Assembly: GCA_023665145.1 (NCBI GenBank)
Contig: JAMPEM010000002.1
Location: forward strand, 31,276 to 90,862
DNA: 59,587 bases
DNA from: Bacteroides sp.
GTDB lineage: Bacteria > Bacteroidota > Bacteroidia > Bacteroidales > Muribaculaceae
Direction of reading: 5' to 3'
In this document: positions 32,607 through 42,870 of the stretch, piece by piece
Layout of the letters: every line of letters starts with the position of its first letter
Position numbering within the stretch: the stretch's first letter is position 1
Translations under genes and position numbers: made by a program
Notes under the pieces: model-generated
What the model was told of the DNA's origin: nothing
The model's database searches: none
The model's input: the letters and a program-made list of their open reading frames with translations, nothing else

Positions 32607-34742
32607 ATGAAGCAAAACAACAAATCATACATTCTCTTCAGATACGGTTTTATATCCTTCTTCGTACTCCTGATTTCGATTATTATTATCGGAAGATTAT
32701 TCTATACCACTGTCATTGAAGCAGCTGAATGGAATGATGCCGCCAAAAAAGAACTCTCTATTGTAACACCCATTCCTCCCGAAAGAGGGAATATTCTCTC
32801 CGACAACGGAAGCATCCTGGCTTGTAACCTAACCTGCTATGATGTCCGTCTTGATTTGAGACACAATATCTTTACTCAAGCCAAACACAAAAAAATTCCG
32901 ATGGCCTCTGTCGATTCCCTCGCAGACTCCCTCGACGTCAAATACCCCAAAATACCTAATCTACTCTCTCAGCACCCCGACACAATAAAAAAATACTCCT
33001 GGCACACACGCCTCAAACAAGAATTTGAAAAACCTTTCAAGGAGCGGACAAGAGCTCTTACCATTGCTAAAAACCTCTCTTTGGAAGAATTCAATCATAT
33101 ACGCAACCTCCCTTACCTCAAAAACTTCCAAGGGAGCGGCAGACGTATACCCGTCTATTTCGAAGAAAAAACTGTCAGAATGTACCCCTTCGGGAAAATG
33201 GCATTCCGAAGCATCGGCCGCGTAAACCAAACTGACGCATCCAAAGAACGTCACGGTTACTCCGGACTCGAAAAAGACCTCGATTCTCTCCTTTACGGCA
33301 AACCGGGACGCTACAAAAGAGTAGTAATGACACGCGGATTCGGTGATATGGTGGAAATACCCCCAAAAAGAGGATATGACATACTCACAACCATCGACAT
33401 CGACCTTCAAGACATCCTCGAAGAAGAGCTCCAGGCCGTATGCGACTCCGCAAAAGCAGAATGGGGCACCGCCGTTATTATGGAAGTAAAAACCGGAGAA
33501 ATCAAAGCTATCTCAAACCTCCAACGATTCGATGACGGCTCTTACGGTGAAGCTCTCAACAGAGCAATCGAACGTTACGAACCCGGCTCCGTAATCAAGC
33601 CAATCTCTATGATGATAGCCTTCGAAGACGGACTTGTAAAAAACGTCACTGACGCCATAGACTGCTCCCCTTTCCAACGTACATCCGACCCTCATGCTCC
33701 TACCATTAAAAACATGAAACAGGTCATCGGATTGAGCTCCAACACCGGTATGGCAAGAATAATGTTCCGAGGATATGCCGAACACCCCGAAAAATTCCAT
33801 GACAGACTCGCCTCCATAGGATTCTTCACACCCATGCACACCGGTATTGCTGATGAACAAATCCCTTACGTCAGACGCCTTACAGACAAAGACTCTAAAG
33901 GGAACAACATAACAATGACCGCCCGTCATCTCGACCTCGCACGACAGACTTACGGATACAACACAATGATACCACCCATATATACCCTGGCTTATTACAA
34001 CGCTATGGCCAACGATGGTGTCTTTGTCAGACCACACCTCGTCAGAGCTTTGCGCGACGAAAACGGTCGTGACTCCATCCTTAATCAGAAACTCCCCGGA
34101 TTCCCCGACAGAGTATGCTCCAAAGAAACCGCCGCCAAAATGAAACAATGCATACGCGAAGTAGTCTGGGGAGAACATGGCACCGCACGCGGACTTCAAG
34201 ATGACCGAGTAGAAATTGCCGGAAAAACCGGCACAGCATTCCCCGTAGAAAAATTCGGTTATGACAAATCACGAAGAAGATATGCCTTCTGCGGGTTCTT
34301 CCCTTACGATGAACCACGATACACCTGTATCGCACTAATTCTGGCACCCGGAGGAAATTCCGCTGCCGCCACTTCCGGTCAAGTACTCAAAAGAGTCGCT
34401 CTCAAACTCTATTCCCGCGGTATGCTCGGAAACAAATCCACTTACACCGCTCAACACAGCAACAACTCCCCAACCCTCGCTGCCTCCTCCAGACTCAACG
34501 ACAACAATCTCTCCGATCGACTATCTCTCAAAGGTCTGAAAAAAATTCAAACTCCGCAAGATTTCCCCCCCGGACAAATGCCGGACGTCAAAGGTCTCGA
34601 AGCCAGATCCGCTCTCAATATACTTGAACGTCGCGGATACAACGTAAAATTCTCCGGCCAAGGCCGCGTTGTAGCCCAATCCGTCGCCCCGGGTAGAAAT
34701 CTCCCAAGAGGCGCTTCTGTCCTTATCACACTCAGACAATAA
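32607..34742 (+). CDS. ftsI: Division transpeptidase FtsI (PBP3) with C-terminal PASTA domain
   Basis: A 711-residue class B penicillin-binding protein that crosslinks septal peptidoglycan. One N-terminal membrane anchor (about 10-31) and the pedestal start (IPPERGNILSDNGSILACN) precede the transpeptidase domain. Its motifs are SVIK (Ser328, in YEPGSVIKPISMM), SSN (in LSSNTGMARIM) and KTGT (Lys540, in AGKTGTAFPVEKFG). The last ~60 residues are a PASTA domain (MPDVKGLEARSALNILERRGY...), longer than in proteobacterial FtsI. It acts with FtsW, encoded downstream in the cluster. Confidence 0.95.
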   Translation: MKQNNKSYILFRYGFISFFVLLISIIIIGRLFYTTVIEAAEWNDAAKKELSIVTPIPPERGNILSDNGSILACNLTCYDVRLDLRHNIFTQAKHKKIPMASVDSLADSLDVKYPKIPNLLSQHPDTIKKYSWHTRLKQEFEKPFKERTRALTIAKNLSLEEFNHIRNLPYLKNFQGSGRRIPVYFEEKTVRMYPFGKMAFRSIGRVNQTDASKERHGYSGLEKDLDSLLYGKPGRYKRVVMTRGFGDMVEIPPKRGYDILTTIDIDLQDILEEELQAVCDSAKAEWGTAVIMEVKTGEIKAISNLQRFDDGSYGEALNRAIERYEPGSVIKPISMMIAFEDGLVKNVTDAIDCSPFQRTSDPHAPTIKNMKQVIGLSSNTGMARIMFRGYAEHPEKFHDRLASIGFFTPMHTGIADEQIPYVRRLTDKDSKGNNITMTARHLDLARQTYGYNTMIPPIYTLAYYNAMANDGVFVRPHLVRALRDENGRDSILNQKLPGFPDRVCSKETAAKMKQCIREVVWGEHGTARGLQDDRVEIAGKTGTAFPVEKFGYDKSRRRYAFCGFFPYDEPRYTCIALILAPGGNSAAATSGQVLKRVALKLYSRGMLGNKSTYTAQHSNNSPTLAASSRLNDNNLSDRLSLKGLKKIQTPQDFPPGQMPDVKGLEARSALNILERRGYNVKFSGQGRVVAQSVAPGRNLPRGASVLITLRQ

Positions 34743-34782
34743 CACTTAACCCCATATCGTAACAAAAAAACTACAACATAAA

Positions 34783-36243
34783 ATGCTCAAACTAAACGGA
34801 CTTCTGCAAGACATCGCCGTCAAACAAATTATAGGCGATACCGATAAAAATATTGTCAGCCTTCAGAGCGATTCACGCAAAGCTGTCAAAGACGGAATGT
34901 TTGTCGCCGTAAAAGGCGTCACTACCGACGGACACAAATACATACCCGTCGTAGCAAGCAACCACGTGGCAGCCATTGTCTGCGAAGAGCTCCCGGCAAC
35001 TCTCATCAAAGGTGTAACATACATCCACGTAGAAAATTCCGCCGAAGCACTCGGCAGACTCGCTTCCGCTTGGTATGGTCATCCCTCTGACAAACTTAAA
35101 CTCATAGGCGTCACCGGCACCAATGGCAAAACAACTACCGCCACTCTCCTTTACGAAATGGCACGACTGCAAGGCTACAAGGCAGGCCTACTCTCCACCG
35201 TATGCAACTACATCGAAACACGCGCCATCCCAACTACTCATACCACCCCCGACCCTCTCACCCTCAACGAACTGCTCGCTGAAATGGTAGACGCCGGTTG
35301 CGATTATGCATTCATGGAGGTATCATCACATGCAGCCGAACAACGACGTATCGCCGGGCTTAAATTTGCTGGAGGTGTCTTCTCCAACCTTACACGTGAC
35401 CACCTCGATTATCACCTCACTGTAGAAAACTATATGAACGCGAAGAAGAAATTCTTCGATTCACTCCCAAAAGACGCATTTGCTCTTGTTAACGCCGACG
35501 ATAAAGCCGGAGCATACATGGTGCAAAACACCAAAGCCAACGTATATACCTACTCCCTTCGCGGTGACGCTGATTTCAGAGGAAAAATCCTCGAAACACA
35601 CCTCGACGGGACTCTGCTCAGCATCAACGGCAACGAAATAAATGTCCAATTCACCGGACGCTTCAATGCCTATAACCTTACAGCCGTATACGGAGCATCT
35701 ATCCTTGCCGGTTTCGAGATGGAAAGTGTCCTGGTAGCTATGAGCAAACTTGTCCCCGTGGCAGGAAGATTCCAGACCATCACAAAACCCGAAGGACCCA
35801 CAGCGATCGTAGACTACGCCCATACACCTGACGCCCTAATCAATGTCCTCGATACCATTCGCGACATTATCGGAGCTAACGGCACCATTATAACAGTAGT
35901 AGGCGCCGGAGGTAATCGCGACCACGGCAAACGCCCCATGATGGCACAAGAAGCAGCATGCAGAAGCGACCGCCTCATCCTTACATCCGATAACCCGCGC
36001 AACGAAGACCCAGATACGATTATCGCCGATATGAAAGCCGGTCTGAGCACTCCGGAGCTTGCCAGAACCATCTGTATCACCGACCGCAAAGAAGCTATCA
36101 GAACTGCCGTGCAACTCGCCAAACCCGGTGACGTCATCCTCATTGCCGGCAAAGGACACGAAACCTATCAGGAAGTAAACGGAGTCAGACACCATTTCGA
36201 CGACCGCGAAGTGGTGCGCCAAGCTCTTGATGAACTCAAATAA
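34783..36243 (+). CDS. murE: UDP-MurNAc-L-Ala-D-Glu:meso-diaminopimelate ligase MurE
   Basis: A 486-residue Mur ligase that adds the third stem-peptide residue. The ATP loop is [18 protein letters not shown] (about residue 110). The amino-acid selectivity motif DNPRNEDP is the meso-DAP-specific form, so the peptidoglycan should be DAP type. [13 protein letters not shown] lies near the C-terminus. Length is normal. It sits 40 bases after ftsI. Confidence 0.97.
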   Translation: MLKLNGLLQDIAVKQIIGDTDKNIVSLQSDSRKAVKDGMFVAVKGVTTDGHKYIPVVASNHVAAIVCEELPATLIKGVTYIHVENSAEALGRLASAWYGHPSDKLKLIGVTGTNGKTTTATLLYEMARLQGYKAGLLSTVCNYIETRAIPTTHTTPDPLTLNELLAEMVDAGCDYAFMEVSSHAAEQRRIAGLKFAGGVFSNLTRDHLDYHLTVENYMNAKKKFFDSLPKDAFALVNADDKAGAYMVQNTKANVYTYSLRGDADFRGKILETHLDGTLLSINGNEINVQFTGRFNAYNLTAVYGASILAGFEMESVLVAMSKLVPVAGRFQTITKPEGPTAIVDYAHTPDALINVLDTIRDIIGANGTIITVVGAGGNRDHGKRPMMAQEAACRSDRLILTSDNPRNEDPDTIIADMKAGLSTPELARTICITDRKEAIRTAVQLAKPGDVILIAGKGHETYQEVNGVRHHFDDREVVRQALDELK

Positions 36244-36281
36244 CGTCTCTCCATATCTATTAATGCATATAACCCAAAATC

Positions 36282-37550
36282 ATGCTTTACGCACTCTTTG
36301 AATCACTTAGAGGAATTGATATCCCCGGCGCAAACCTGATGGACTTTATCTCATTTCGTGCCGGTGTATCTTTCGCCCTCGCCATGCTAATTGCTCTATT
36401 TGCCGGAAAATCAATCATCGCCCGACTCCAGAAGATGCAAGTGGGAGAAGTGATCAGAAACCTCGGCCTCGAAGGTCAAATGAAAAAAACAGGTACCCCC
36501 ACCATGGGTGGTATCCTCATTATCATATCTATCCTCATCCCCTCCCTGCTTATTGGCAATCTTTCGAATATCTACATGATACTCATGCTCGTAGCAACAG
36601 TATGGATGGGAGTAATCGGATTCCTCGACGATTTCCGCAAACTTAAATATCACAACAAAGACGGACTTAAAGGGAAATACAAAATCACCGGACAAGTGGG
36701 ACTCGGACTCATTGTCGGTATCACAATGTGGCTCTCACCCAACATTGTTGTACGCGAAAACATCGAAATCGAAAACCTCTCCAACCACGAAATAGAAATA
36801 GTCCACCTTGCCGAAAACGTCAAAACACCGGCCACAACAATACCATTCGTAAAAAACAACAACTTCAATTACGAATGGCTCACATCATGGATAGACAACC
36901 CCGATGTGGCTCAGACTCTCGGGTGGCTCGTTTTCGTCCTCGTAGTGATTTTCGTCGTCACAGCAGTCAGCAACGGAGCCAACCTTACCGACGGTCTTGA
37001 CGGACTTTGTGCCGGAACATCCGCAACAATCGGAGTCGCTCTCGCTGTGATGGCTTATCTGGGCGGTAACGTAATGTATGCCACCTACCTCAATATCATG
37101 TATATACCCGGCACGGAAGAACTTGTAGTATATGCAGGAGCCTTCCTCGGTGCTCTGGTAGGTTTCCTATGGTATAACGCTTACCCCGCTCAAGTCTTTA
37201 TGGGAGATACAGGAAGCCTAACTCTCGGTGGAATCCTCGGTGTCTTCGCCATCCTCATCCGCAAAGAACTCCTTATTCCTCTTCTTTGCCTCGTATTCTT
37301 CGCCGAAGACCTCTCTGTAATCCTGCAAGTGGCCTACTTCAAAATCACCAAACGGAAATATGGCGAAGGAAGACGAATATTTAAAATGACTCCGCTGCAT
37401 CATCATTTCCAAAAAGATGCCGACCCGACTCAAAAAGTCCTCTACCCTTACCCCGCTCGCGGAATAGCCGAACCAAAGATTGTGACCCGATTCTGGATCA
37501 TATCCCTGCTGCTCGCCGCTCTAACTTTTGTCACACTTAAAATCCGATAG
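36282..37550 (+). CDS. mraY: Phospho-MurNAc-pentapeptide translocase MraY
   Basis: A 422-residue polytopic membrane enzyme that makes lipid I. Conserved loops are GTPTMGGILIIISI, GFLDDFRKL (Asp pair), NLTDGLDGLCAG and the C-terminal MTPLHHHFQ. A periplasmic insertion of about 60 residues (NIVVRENIEIENLSNHEIEIV ... NNFNYEWLTSW) makes it longer than the ~360-residue proteobacterial enzyme; this insertion is usual for the phylum. It is inside the cluster between murE and murD. Confidence 0.97.
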   Translation: MLYALFESLRGIDIPGANLMDFISFRAGVSFALAMLIALFAGKSIIARLQKMQVGEVIRNLGLEGQMKKTGTPTMGGILIIISILIPSLLIGNLSNIYMILMLVATVWMGVIGFLDDFRKLKYHNKDGLKGKYKITGQVGLGLIVGITMWLSPNIVVRENIEIENLSNHEIEIVHLAENVKTPATTIPFVKNNNFNYEWLTSWIDNPDVAQTLGWLVFVLVVIFVVTAVSNGANLTDGLDGLCAGTSATIGVALAVMAYLGGNVMYATYLNIMYIPGTEELVVYAGAFLGALVGFLWYNAYPAQVFMGDTGSLTLGGILGVFAILIRKELLIPLLCLVFFAEDLSVILQVAYFKITKRKYGEGRRIFKMTPLHHHFQKDADPTQKVLYPYPARGIAEPKIVTRFWIISLLLAALTFVTLKIR

Positions 37551-37579
37551 GATTAAAAACCATCATAATTGACACTGAA

Positions 37580-38923
37580 ATGAAACGACTAATAATACTT
37601 GGCGGAGGAGAAAGCGGCACCGGTGCCGCAATCCTCGGTCGCAAACAGGGATACGACGTTTTCCTCTCTGACAACGGTCTGATTCCCGAAAAATACCGCC
37701 GTATACTCACCGAAAGAGGTATCGAATGGGAACAAGAAGGACACACACCCGATAAGATTCTTAACGCCGACATCGTTATCAAAAGCCCCGGTATACCTCC
37801 CACAGCACCACTCGTAAAACAACTCGCCGAGAAGAACGTCCCAATACTCTCTGAAATAGAATTTGCCGGACGTTTCACCGACTCAAAGATGGTATGTATC
37901 ACCGGAAGCAACGGTAAAACCACTACCACGATGCTTATCTATCACATCCTAAAAAAAGCCGGAATCGATGCAGGATTGGCCGGTAACATCGGAAATTCCC
38001 TCGCGCTGCAAGTGGCCGAAGACCCGCACGACGTTTACGTCATTGAACTATCCAGCTTCCAGCTCGAAAATATGTATGACTTCAAGGCCGATGTCGCAGT
38101 AATGACCAATATCACTCCCGACCACCTCGACCGTTACGACTATAAAATGGAGAATTATGTTGCAGCCAAATTCCGTATTCTCCAAAATCAGACTCCCACT
38201 GACTCTTTTATCTATTGGCAAGACGACCCCATCATAACCGAGCAAATCAAAAATCTTCAGCTCGAACAACGCCTTCTCCCATTTGCCCTCGACAAGGAGG
38301 AAGGCTCTGTAGCCTGGGAGGATAAAAACGGGATTGTACATTTCTCAATCCCCGGTGAAGTATGGGAAATTCCAAGAGACAAACTCTCACTTACCGGGCT
38401 GCACAACCTCTACAATTCAATGGCTGCCGGACTCTCCGCCTCCGTCCTTAAAATAAAAAGTGAAACCATACGCACCGCCCTTGAAGATTTCGAAGCTGTA
38501 GAACACCGCCTCGAATACGTTGACACCATCGGTGGAGTCACTTATATCAACGACTCCAAAGCCACCAACGTCAATTCCACATGGTATGCCCTCGAAAGCA
38601 TGAAAACACCCACCGTGCTGATTCTTGGCGGAAAAGACAAAGGGAACGATTACTCTGAAATCCTCCCCTTCGTCAAAGAGAAAGTCAAAGCCATCGTCTG
38701 CATGGGTAAAGATAATTCAAAGCTTCTCTCATTCTTCGAAAATCAGGTGCCATTGATTCGTGACACCCACTCCCTTGAAGATGCCGTAAAAGAATGTGCT
38801 CAGATAGCCCAACAAGGTGATACTGTTTTGCTCTCACCCTGCTGCGCAAGCTTCGACCTCTTCAAAAGCTACGAAGACAGAGGACGTCAATTTAAAGCCG
38901 CTGTACACGCAATAAAAAAATAA
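37580..38923 (+). CDS. murD: UDP-MurNAc-L-alanine:D-glutamate ligase MurD
   Basis: A 447-residue Mur ligase adding D-Glu. Its N-terminal Rossmann motif is LIILGGGESGTGAAILGRKQG, and the ATP loop is VCITGSNGKTTTTMLIYHIL (about residue 105). NITPDHLDRYDYKMENYVAAK, HRLEYVDTIGGVTYINDSKATN and LLSPCCASFDLFKSYEDRGRQF are all standard. Length is normal. Confidence 0.97.
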   Translation: MKRLIILGGGESGTGAAILGRKQGYDVFLSDNGLIPEKYRRILTERGIEWEQEGHTPDKILNADIVIKSPGIPPTAPLVKQLAEKNVPILSEIEFAGRFTDSKMVCITGSNGKTTTTMLIYHILKKAGIDAGLAGNIGNSLALQVAEDPHDVYVIELSSFQLENMYDFKADVAVMTNITPDHLDRYDYKMENYVAAKFRILQNQTPTDSFIYWQDDPIITEQIKNLQLEQRLLPFALDKEEGSVAWEDKNGIVHFSIPGEVWEIPRDKLSLTGLHNLYNSMAAGLSASVLKIKSETIRTALEDFEAVEHRLEYVDTIGGVTYINDSKATNVNSTWYALESMKTPTVLILGGKDKGNDYSEILPFVKEKVKAIVCMGKDNSKLLSFFENQVPLIRDTHSLEDAVKECAQIAQQGDTVLLSPCCASFDLFKSYEDRGRQFKAAVHAIKK

Positions 38924-38937
38924 TCTCTCCACCACTG

Positions 38938-40347
38938 ATGATAGAAACAAAAGAAAAAATCATACGACTCAAAGAAATAGTCGACGGAATACCTGTCGAC
39001 GAAAAGGAAGCCGGAATCTCCAACAAGGTCAACGGTCTCTCATCCCGTCTTCGCAAATCAGCATCCAAGACCAAAGATACTGAAAAACCAAAAAGCGACC
39101 CTTACATCTGGGGAATATACATCTTCATGCTTGTAATCTCTATCGTGGAGCTTTTCAGCGCCTCAAGCTTCGAGGTTACATTAACCAACGTCTATGCACC
39201 ACTAATCCGTCACGCCATTTTTCTCGCACTCGGATTCGGCATAATCGTCTGGTTCCATAAACTCCCATATATCACGTTCCGGCGTTGGTCCAGGGTGGCT
39301 GCATTGGTATCGTTCATACTGCTGCTGCTCGTCACATTCGGATTCGGTGTCAGCATCAACGGTGCCGACAGAGCACTGCGATACGCAGGGATAACAATCC
39401 AGCCGGCCGAAATTGCAAAGATAGCAATAGTAGTAGTTCTCGCTCAAATCCTGGCAACCAATCAGATACCGCGAGGAGTCAGCAATAAAGGTATCATTTT
39501 GGCTGCTGTTGTCGTGATGCTTTTCGGTGCCCTTACATGGAAAAACGGTCTTACCAACACTCTCCTTGTTATGGGTATCAGCTGCTGCATGTTTCTTATC
39601 GGTGGTATGAAAATGTCAAAATTTTTCCTCGTCATTGCCATCTACGGCACATTCGGTGCCGTACTCTATCTTGCCAAGCCTTCACATTCCGACAATGACT
39701 TCACCTCTGAAGTGCAAACTTCCGCTCAGACAATACAAACAGTCTCATCTGAAGACCAATCCATCGGACGTTCTGAAACACACAAAAACAGACTCGCCCG
39801 ATTCTTCAAAGGTGTAAAGCCATCCGATCCCACCGATGACTTAAACCGACAAGTCAAAATGTCTTATTACGCACAAGCTCACGGCGGACTGATAGGGAAA
39901 GGACCCGGAAATTCACGTGAAAGTGCCCGACTCCCTCTCGCCTTCTCCGATTATATCTACTCCATTGTGGTGGAAGACACAGGATTTGTGGGAGGTGTCA
40001 TCCTCTTGGCTCTGTATCTGTGCCTGATAGGACGCGCCGGCTTTATAGCCGGCAGATGCTCCCGGGCATTCCCCGCTCTGCTCGTTATGGGAAGTGCCCT
40101 GCTCATTGTGCTCCAAGCACTTATCCACATGGCTATTGTAGTAGGTATAGTACCAGTCTCCGGTCAGCCTCTCCCCTTCATTTCCAAAGGCGGAACATCA
40201 GTTCTGGTAATGTCCGCAGCTATCGGCATGATGCTTTCCGTAAGCCGACACGGCATGACCGGTGGAAACAAAAAGAAAATGCGCGCCGAACTCAAAGAAC
40301 TACCCTCTGACATGCACGCTGAAAACCCAACTATGATTTCTGAATAA
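38938..40347 (+). CDS. ftsW: Septal peptidoglycan glycosyltransferase FtsW
   Basis: A 469-residue SEDS protein that polymerises lipid II at the septum with FtsI. After a ~55-residue charged cytoplasmic extension come the membrane segments, starting at WGIYIFMLVISIVELFSASS. Landmarks are GADRALRYAGITIQPAEIAKIA (with the SEDS catalytic-loop region further on, GKGPGNSRESARLPLAFSDYIYSIVVEDTGFVGG) and GQPLPFISKGGTSVLVMS. An extracytoplasmic loop of ~60 polar residues (SHSDNDFTSEVQTS...) is longer than in E. coli. Confidence 0.95.
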   Translation: MIETKEKIIRLKEIVDGIPVDEKEAGISNKVNGLSSRLRKSASKTKDTEKPKSDPYIWGIYIFMLVISIVELFSASSFEVTLTNVYAPLIRHAIFLALGFGIIVWFHKLPYITFRRWSRVAALVSFILLLLVTFGFGVSINGADRALRYAGITIQPAEIAKIAIVVVLAQILATNQIPRGVSNKGIILAAVVVMLFGALTWKNGLTNTLLVMGISCCMFLIGGMKMSKFFLVIAIYGTFGAVLYLAKPSHSDNDFTSEVQTSAQTIQTVSSEDQSIGRSETHKNRLARFFKGVKPSDPTDDLNRQVKMSYYAQAHGGLIGKGPGNSRESARLPLAFSDYIYSIVVEDTGFVGGVILLALYLCLIGRAGFIAGRCSRAFPALLVMGSALLIVLQALIHMAIVVGIVPVSGQPLPFISKGGTSVLVMSAAIGMMLSVSRHGMTGGNKKKMRAELKELPSDMHAENPTMISE

Positions 40348-40360
40348 ACACAATCTCCCC

Positions 40361-41476
40361 ATGGAAGAAAAGAAATATAAAATACTGATATCAGGAGGTG
40401 GAACGGGAGGACATATCTTCCCGGCTCTTTCCATAGCAAATGCTCTAAAACGCCGAATAGACTGTGATATACTCTTCGTAGGAGCAGAAAACAGAATGGA
40501 AATGGAGAAAGTCCCGGCCGCCGGTTATAAAATTGTCGGCCTTCCTGTGGCCGGTTTCAACCGCAAGAACATCTTCAAAAATATCAGCGTGCTGAAGAAA
40601 CTTTTCAAAAGTATCTCCATGGCACGCAAAATTGTCAAAGAGTTTAAACCCGACATTGCTGTCGGTGTAGGTGGATATGCCTCCGGCCCAACACTCAAAG
40701 CGGCCCAACGTGCAGGTGTCCCCACTCTCTTGCAGGAACAGAATTCTTACGCCGGTGTGACCAACAAACTCCTTGCGGCTAAAGCTCGCAAGATTTGTAC
40801 CGCATACGAAGGTATGGAACGTTTCTTCCCCGAAGATAAAATTATCCTTACCGGAAATCCGGTGCGCAAAGACCTCCTCGAATCCCTCTCGGATGTGGCT
40901 GCTTCGCGTCAAGCCTTCGGACTTGAACCCGACAAGACAACAATTCTTGTCATAGGAGGCTCACTCGGAGCACGCACTCTTAATCAGACTCTTGAAGCCG
41001 GAATAAAACGTCTTGCAGATGCCGGACTGCAAGTTATCTGGCAGACAGGAAAATTCTTCGGAAATCGCGCCTCGGAAGCCGCCAAAGGGCTTAAAGGGGT
41101 AGTGGTGACAGAATTTATCGCAGACATGGCAAAAGCCTATTCTGCGGCCTCTTTTGTAGTCAGCAGAGCCGGTGCCGGCTCAATATCCGAGCTTGAGCTC
41201 CTTGGTAAGGCTTCAATCCTCGTCCCCTCACCCAATGTAGCCGAAGACCATCAGACCAAAAACGCTCAGGCCCTTGAGAAAAAAGGTGCCGCCATTCTGG
41301 TTCATGACAGAAACGCACCTCTCCAACTCATTGAAATAATCCTCGGACTCGCTGCCAATCCCGGAAAGATTGAAGCAATGGCCTCAGCAGCTAAAAAGAT
41401 GGCTCTACCCGACTCTGACGAGATTATTGTCGACCAAATACTTAATATCATCAACAACGACAACGCCACAATATGA
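40361..41476 (+). CDS. murG: Lipid II synthase MurG (GlcNAc transferase)
   Basis: A 371-residue peripheral GT28 enzyme that adds GlcNAc to lipid I. Motifs are the N-terminal ISGGGTGGHIFPALSIANAL, VGVGGYASGPTLKAAQ with LLQEQNSYAGVTNKLLA, and the UDP site ILVIGGSLGARTLNQTL ... SRAGAGSISELELLGKASILVPSPNVAEDHQTKNAQ. Its stop overlaps the murC start by four bases. Confidence 0.97.
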   Translation: MEEKKYKILISGGGTGGHIFPALSIANALKRRIDCDILFVGAENRMEMEKVPAAGYKIVGLPVAGFNRKNIFKNISVLKKLFKSISMARKIVKEFKPDIAVGVGGYASGPTLKAAQRAGVPTLLQEQNSYAGVTNKLLAAKARKICTAYEGMERFFPEDKIILTGNPVRKDLLESLSDVAASRQAFGLEPDKTTILVIGGSLGARTLNQTLEAGIKRLADAGLQVIWQTGKFFGNRASEAAKGLKGVVVTEFIADMAKAYSAASFVVSRAGAGSISELELLGKASILVPSPNVAEDHQTKNAQALEKKGAAILVHDRNAPLQLIEIILGLAANPGKIEAMASAAKKMALPDSDEIIVDQILNIINNDNATI

Positions 41477-42846
41477 AAAATATATATTTCGTAGGTGCCG
41501 GAGGTATCGGAATGGCTAATCTTGAACGATATTTCCTCTCCAAGAATCTTTTCATTGCCGGATATGACCGCACACCTTCCGCTCTTACCGACGCTCTCAG
41601 TGCTGAAGGTGTGAAAATTGTCTTTGAAGATGACGAAAACCTCATACCTCTCCCCTGTCGAAATCCTCAAGACACGCTGGTGGTATACACCCCGGCCATA
41701 CCGGACAATAACAAGATACTATCTTGGTTTCGCAACAACGGATTTGAAGTAATCAAACGAGCCGCACTGCTTGGAAAAATCACCCGTCAGAGCGACAGTA
41801 TCTGTGTAGCCGGTTCTCACGGCAAGACCACCACATCTTCCATGATAGCCCATATTCTCGACATATCAAAGACGGGATGCAATGCTTTCCTCGGAGGAAT
41901 ACTCCGTAACAACAATTCAAATCTTATTCTCAGCGATAAATCCAATTGGTCGGTAATCGAGGCAGACGAATACGACCGCTCATTCCATCACCTCTCCCCT
42001 CTTGTGGCCATAGTCACATCCACCGACCCTGACCATCTTGATATTTATGGAGACGAGGCGCACTATCTGGAGGCCTTCTCCATTTTTACCTCCCTAATAC
42101 GTCCCGGTGGCCTCCTGCTCATGCACACCGGACTGAAGATGAAACCCGACACCGGCAACGATGTCACAATCCTCTCCTATTCCGCTCATGACGGCGGCGA
42201 CTCTCACGCTGAAAATATCCGATACAACGAGGGTCACCTCACATTCTCATACGTCGGCCCGGATATACGTATTGACGATATAGAACTCGGCCAACCCATC
42301 GAAATCAATATCGATAACGCCGTCGCTGCCATTGCAGCTTCTCTATTTGCCGGAGCTTCTGCTGACGACGTAAAAAAGGGACTCGCTACATTCCTCGGAG
42401 CAAAAAGACGCTTCGAATTCCATCTGCGTGACGAAATTCATCCAATTCTTCTGGACGATTACGCACATTCACCCAACGAAGTAAAAGCATCCATCCAATC
42501 GGTACGCAAACTCTTCCCCGGCAGAAAACTGACGGTCATCTTCCAGCCACATCTATATACCCGTACAAGAGATTTTGCCGATGAATTTGCCCAAGCACTC
42601 TCTGAGGCAGATAATGTCATCATGCCGGAAATATATCCGGCTCGCGAACTTCCCATCCCCGGTGTTACTACCGACATTATCCTTTCAAAGGTAAATTCAC
42701 CTCAAAAAGCATTTTGTCCCCGAAAAGATTTGCTCACGTTGATAAAAAACAGTAACTTTGACATCTTAATGACATTCGGGGCAGCCGACATTGACCGTCT
42801 GCTCCCCGACATCAAAGATATTCTGCTCGAAAAAAGAGCACAATGA
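41473..42846 (+). CDS. murC: UDP-MurNAc:L-alanine ligase MurC
   Basis: A 457-residue Mur ligase for the first stem-peptide residue. It shows NIYFVGAGGIGMANLERYF, the ATP loop CVAGSHGKTTTSSMIAHIL (about residue 113) and VIEADEYDRSFHHLSP, with STDPDHLDIYG, FEFH and DDYAHSPNEVKASI further on. Length is normal. It starts within the murG stop (ATGA), implying coupled translation. Confidence 0.97.
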   Translation: MKNIYFVGAGGIGMANLERYFLSKNLFIAGYDRTPSALTDALSAEGVKIVFEDDENLIPLPCRNPQDTLVVYTPAIPDNNKILSWFRNNGFEVIKRAALLGKITRQSDSICVAGSHGKTTTSSMIAHILDISKTGCNAFLGGILRNNNSNLILSDKSNWSVIEADEYDRSFHHLSPLVAIVTSTDPDHLDIYGDEAHYLEAFSIFTSLIRPGGLLLMHTGLKMKPDTGNDVTILSYSAHDGGDSHAENIRYNEGHLTFSYVGPDIRIDDIELGQPIEINIDNAVAAIAASLFAGASADDVKKGLATFLGAKRRFEFHLRDEIHPILLDDYAHSPNEVKASIQSVRKLFPGRKLTVIFQPHLYTRTRDFADEFAQALSEADNVIMPEIYPARELPIPGVTTDIILSKVNSPQKAFCPRKDLLTLIKNSNFDILMTFGAADIDRLLPDIKDILLEKRAQ

Positions 42847-42870
42847 CACACCGTTTACCTGCTTGTAATT

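Noticed and set aside
33513..34199. Long minus-strand open frame (228 codons) inside ftsI
   Set aside because: Shadow of the ftsI coding frame caused by its C-rich codon use; product has no recognisable domain.
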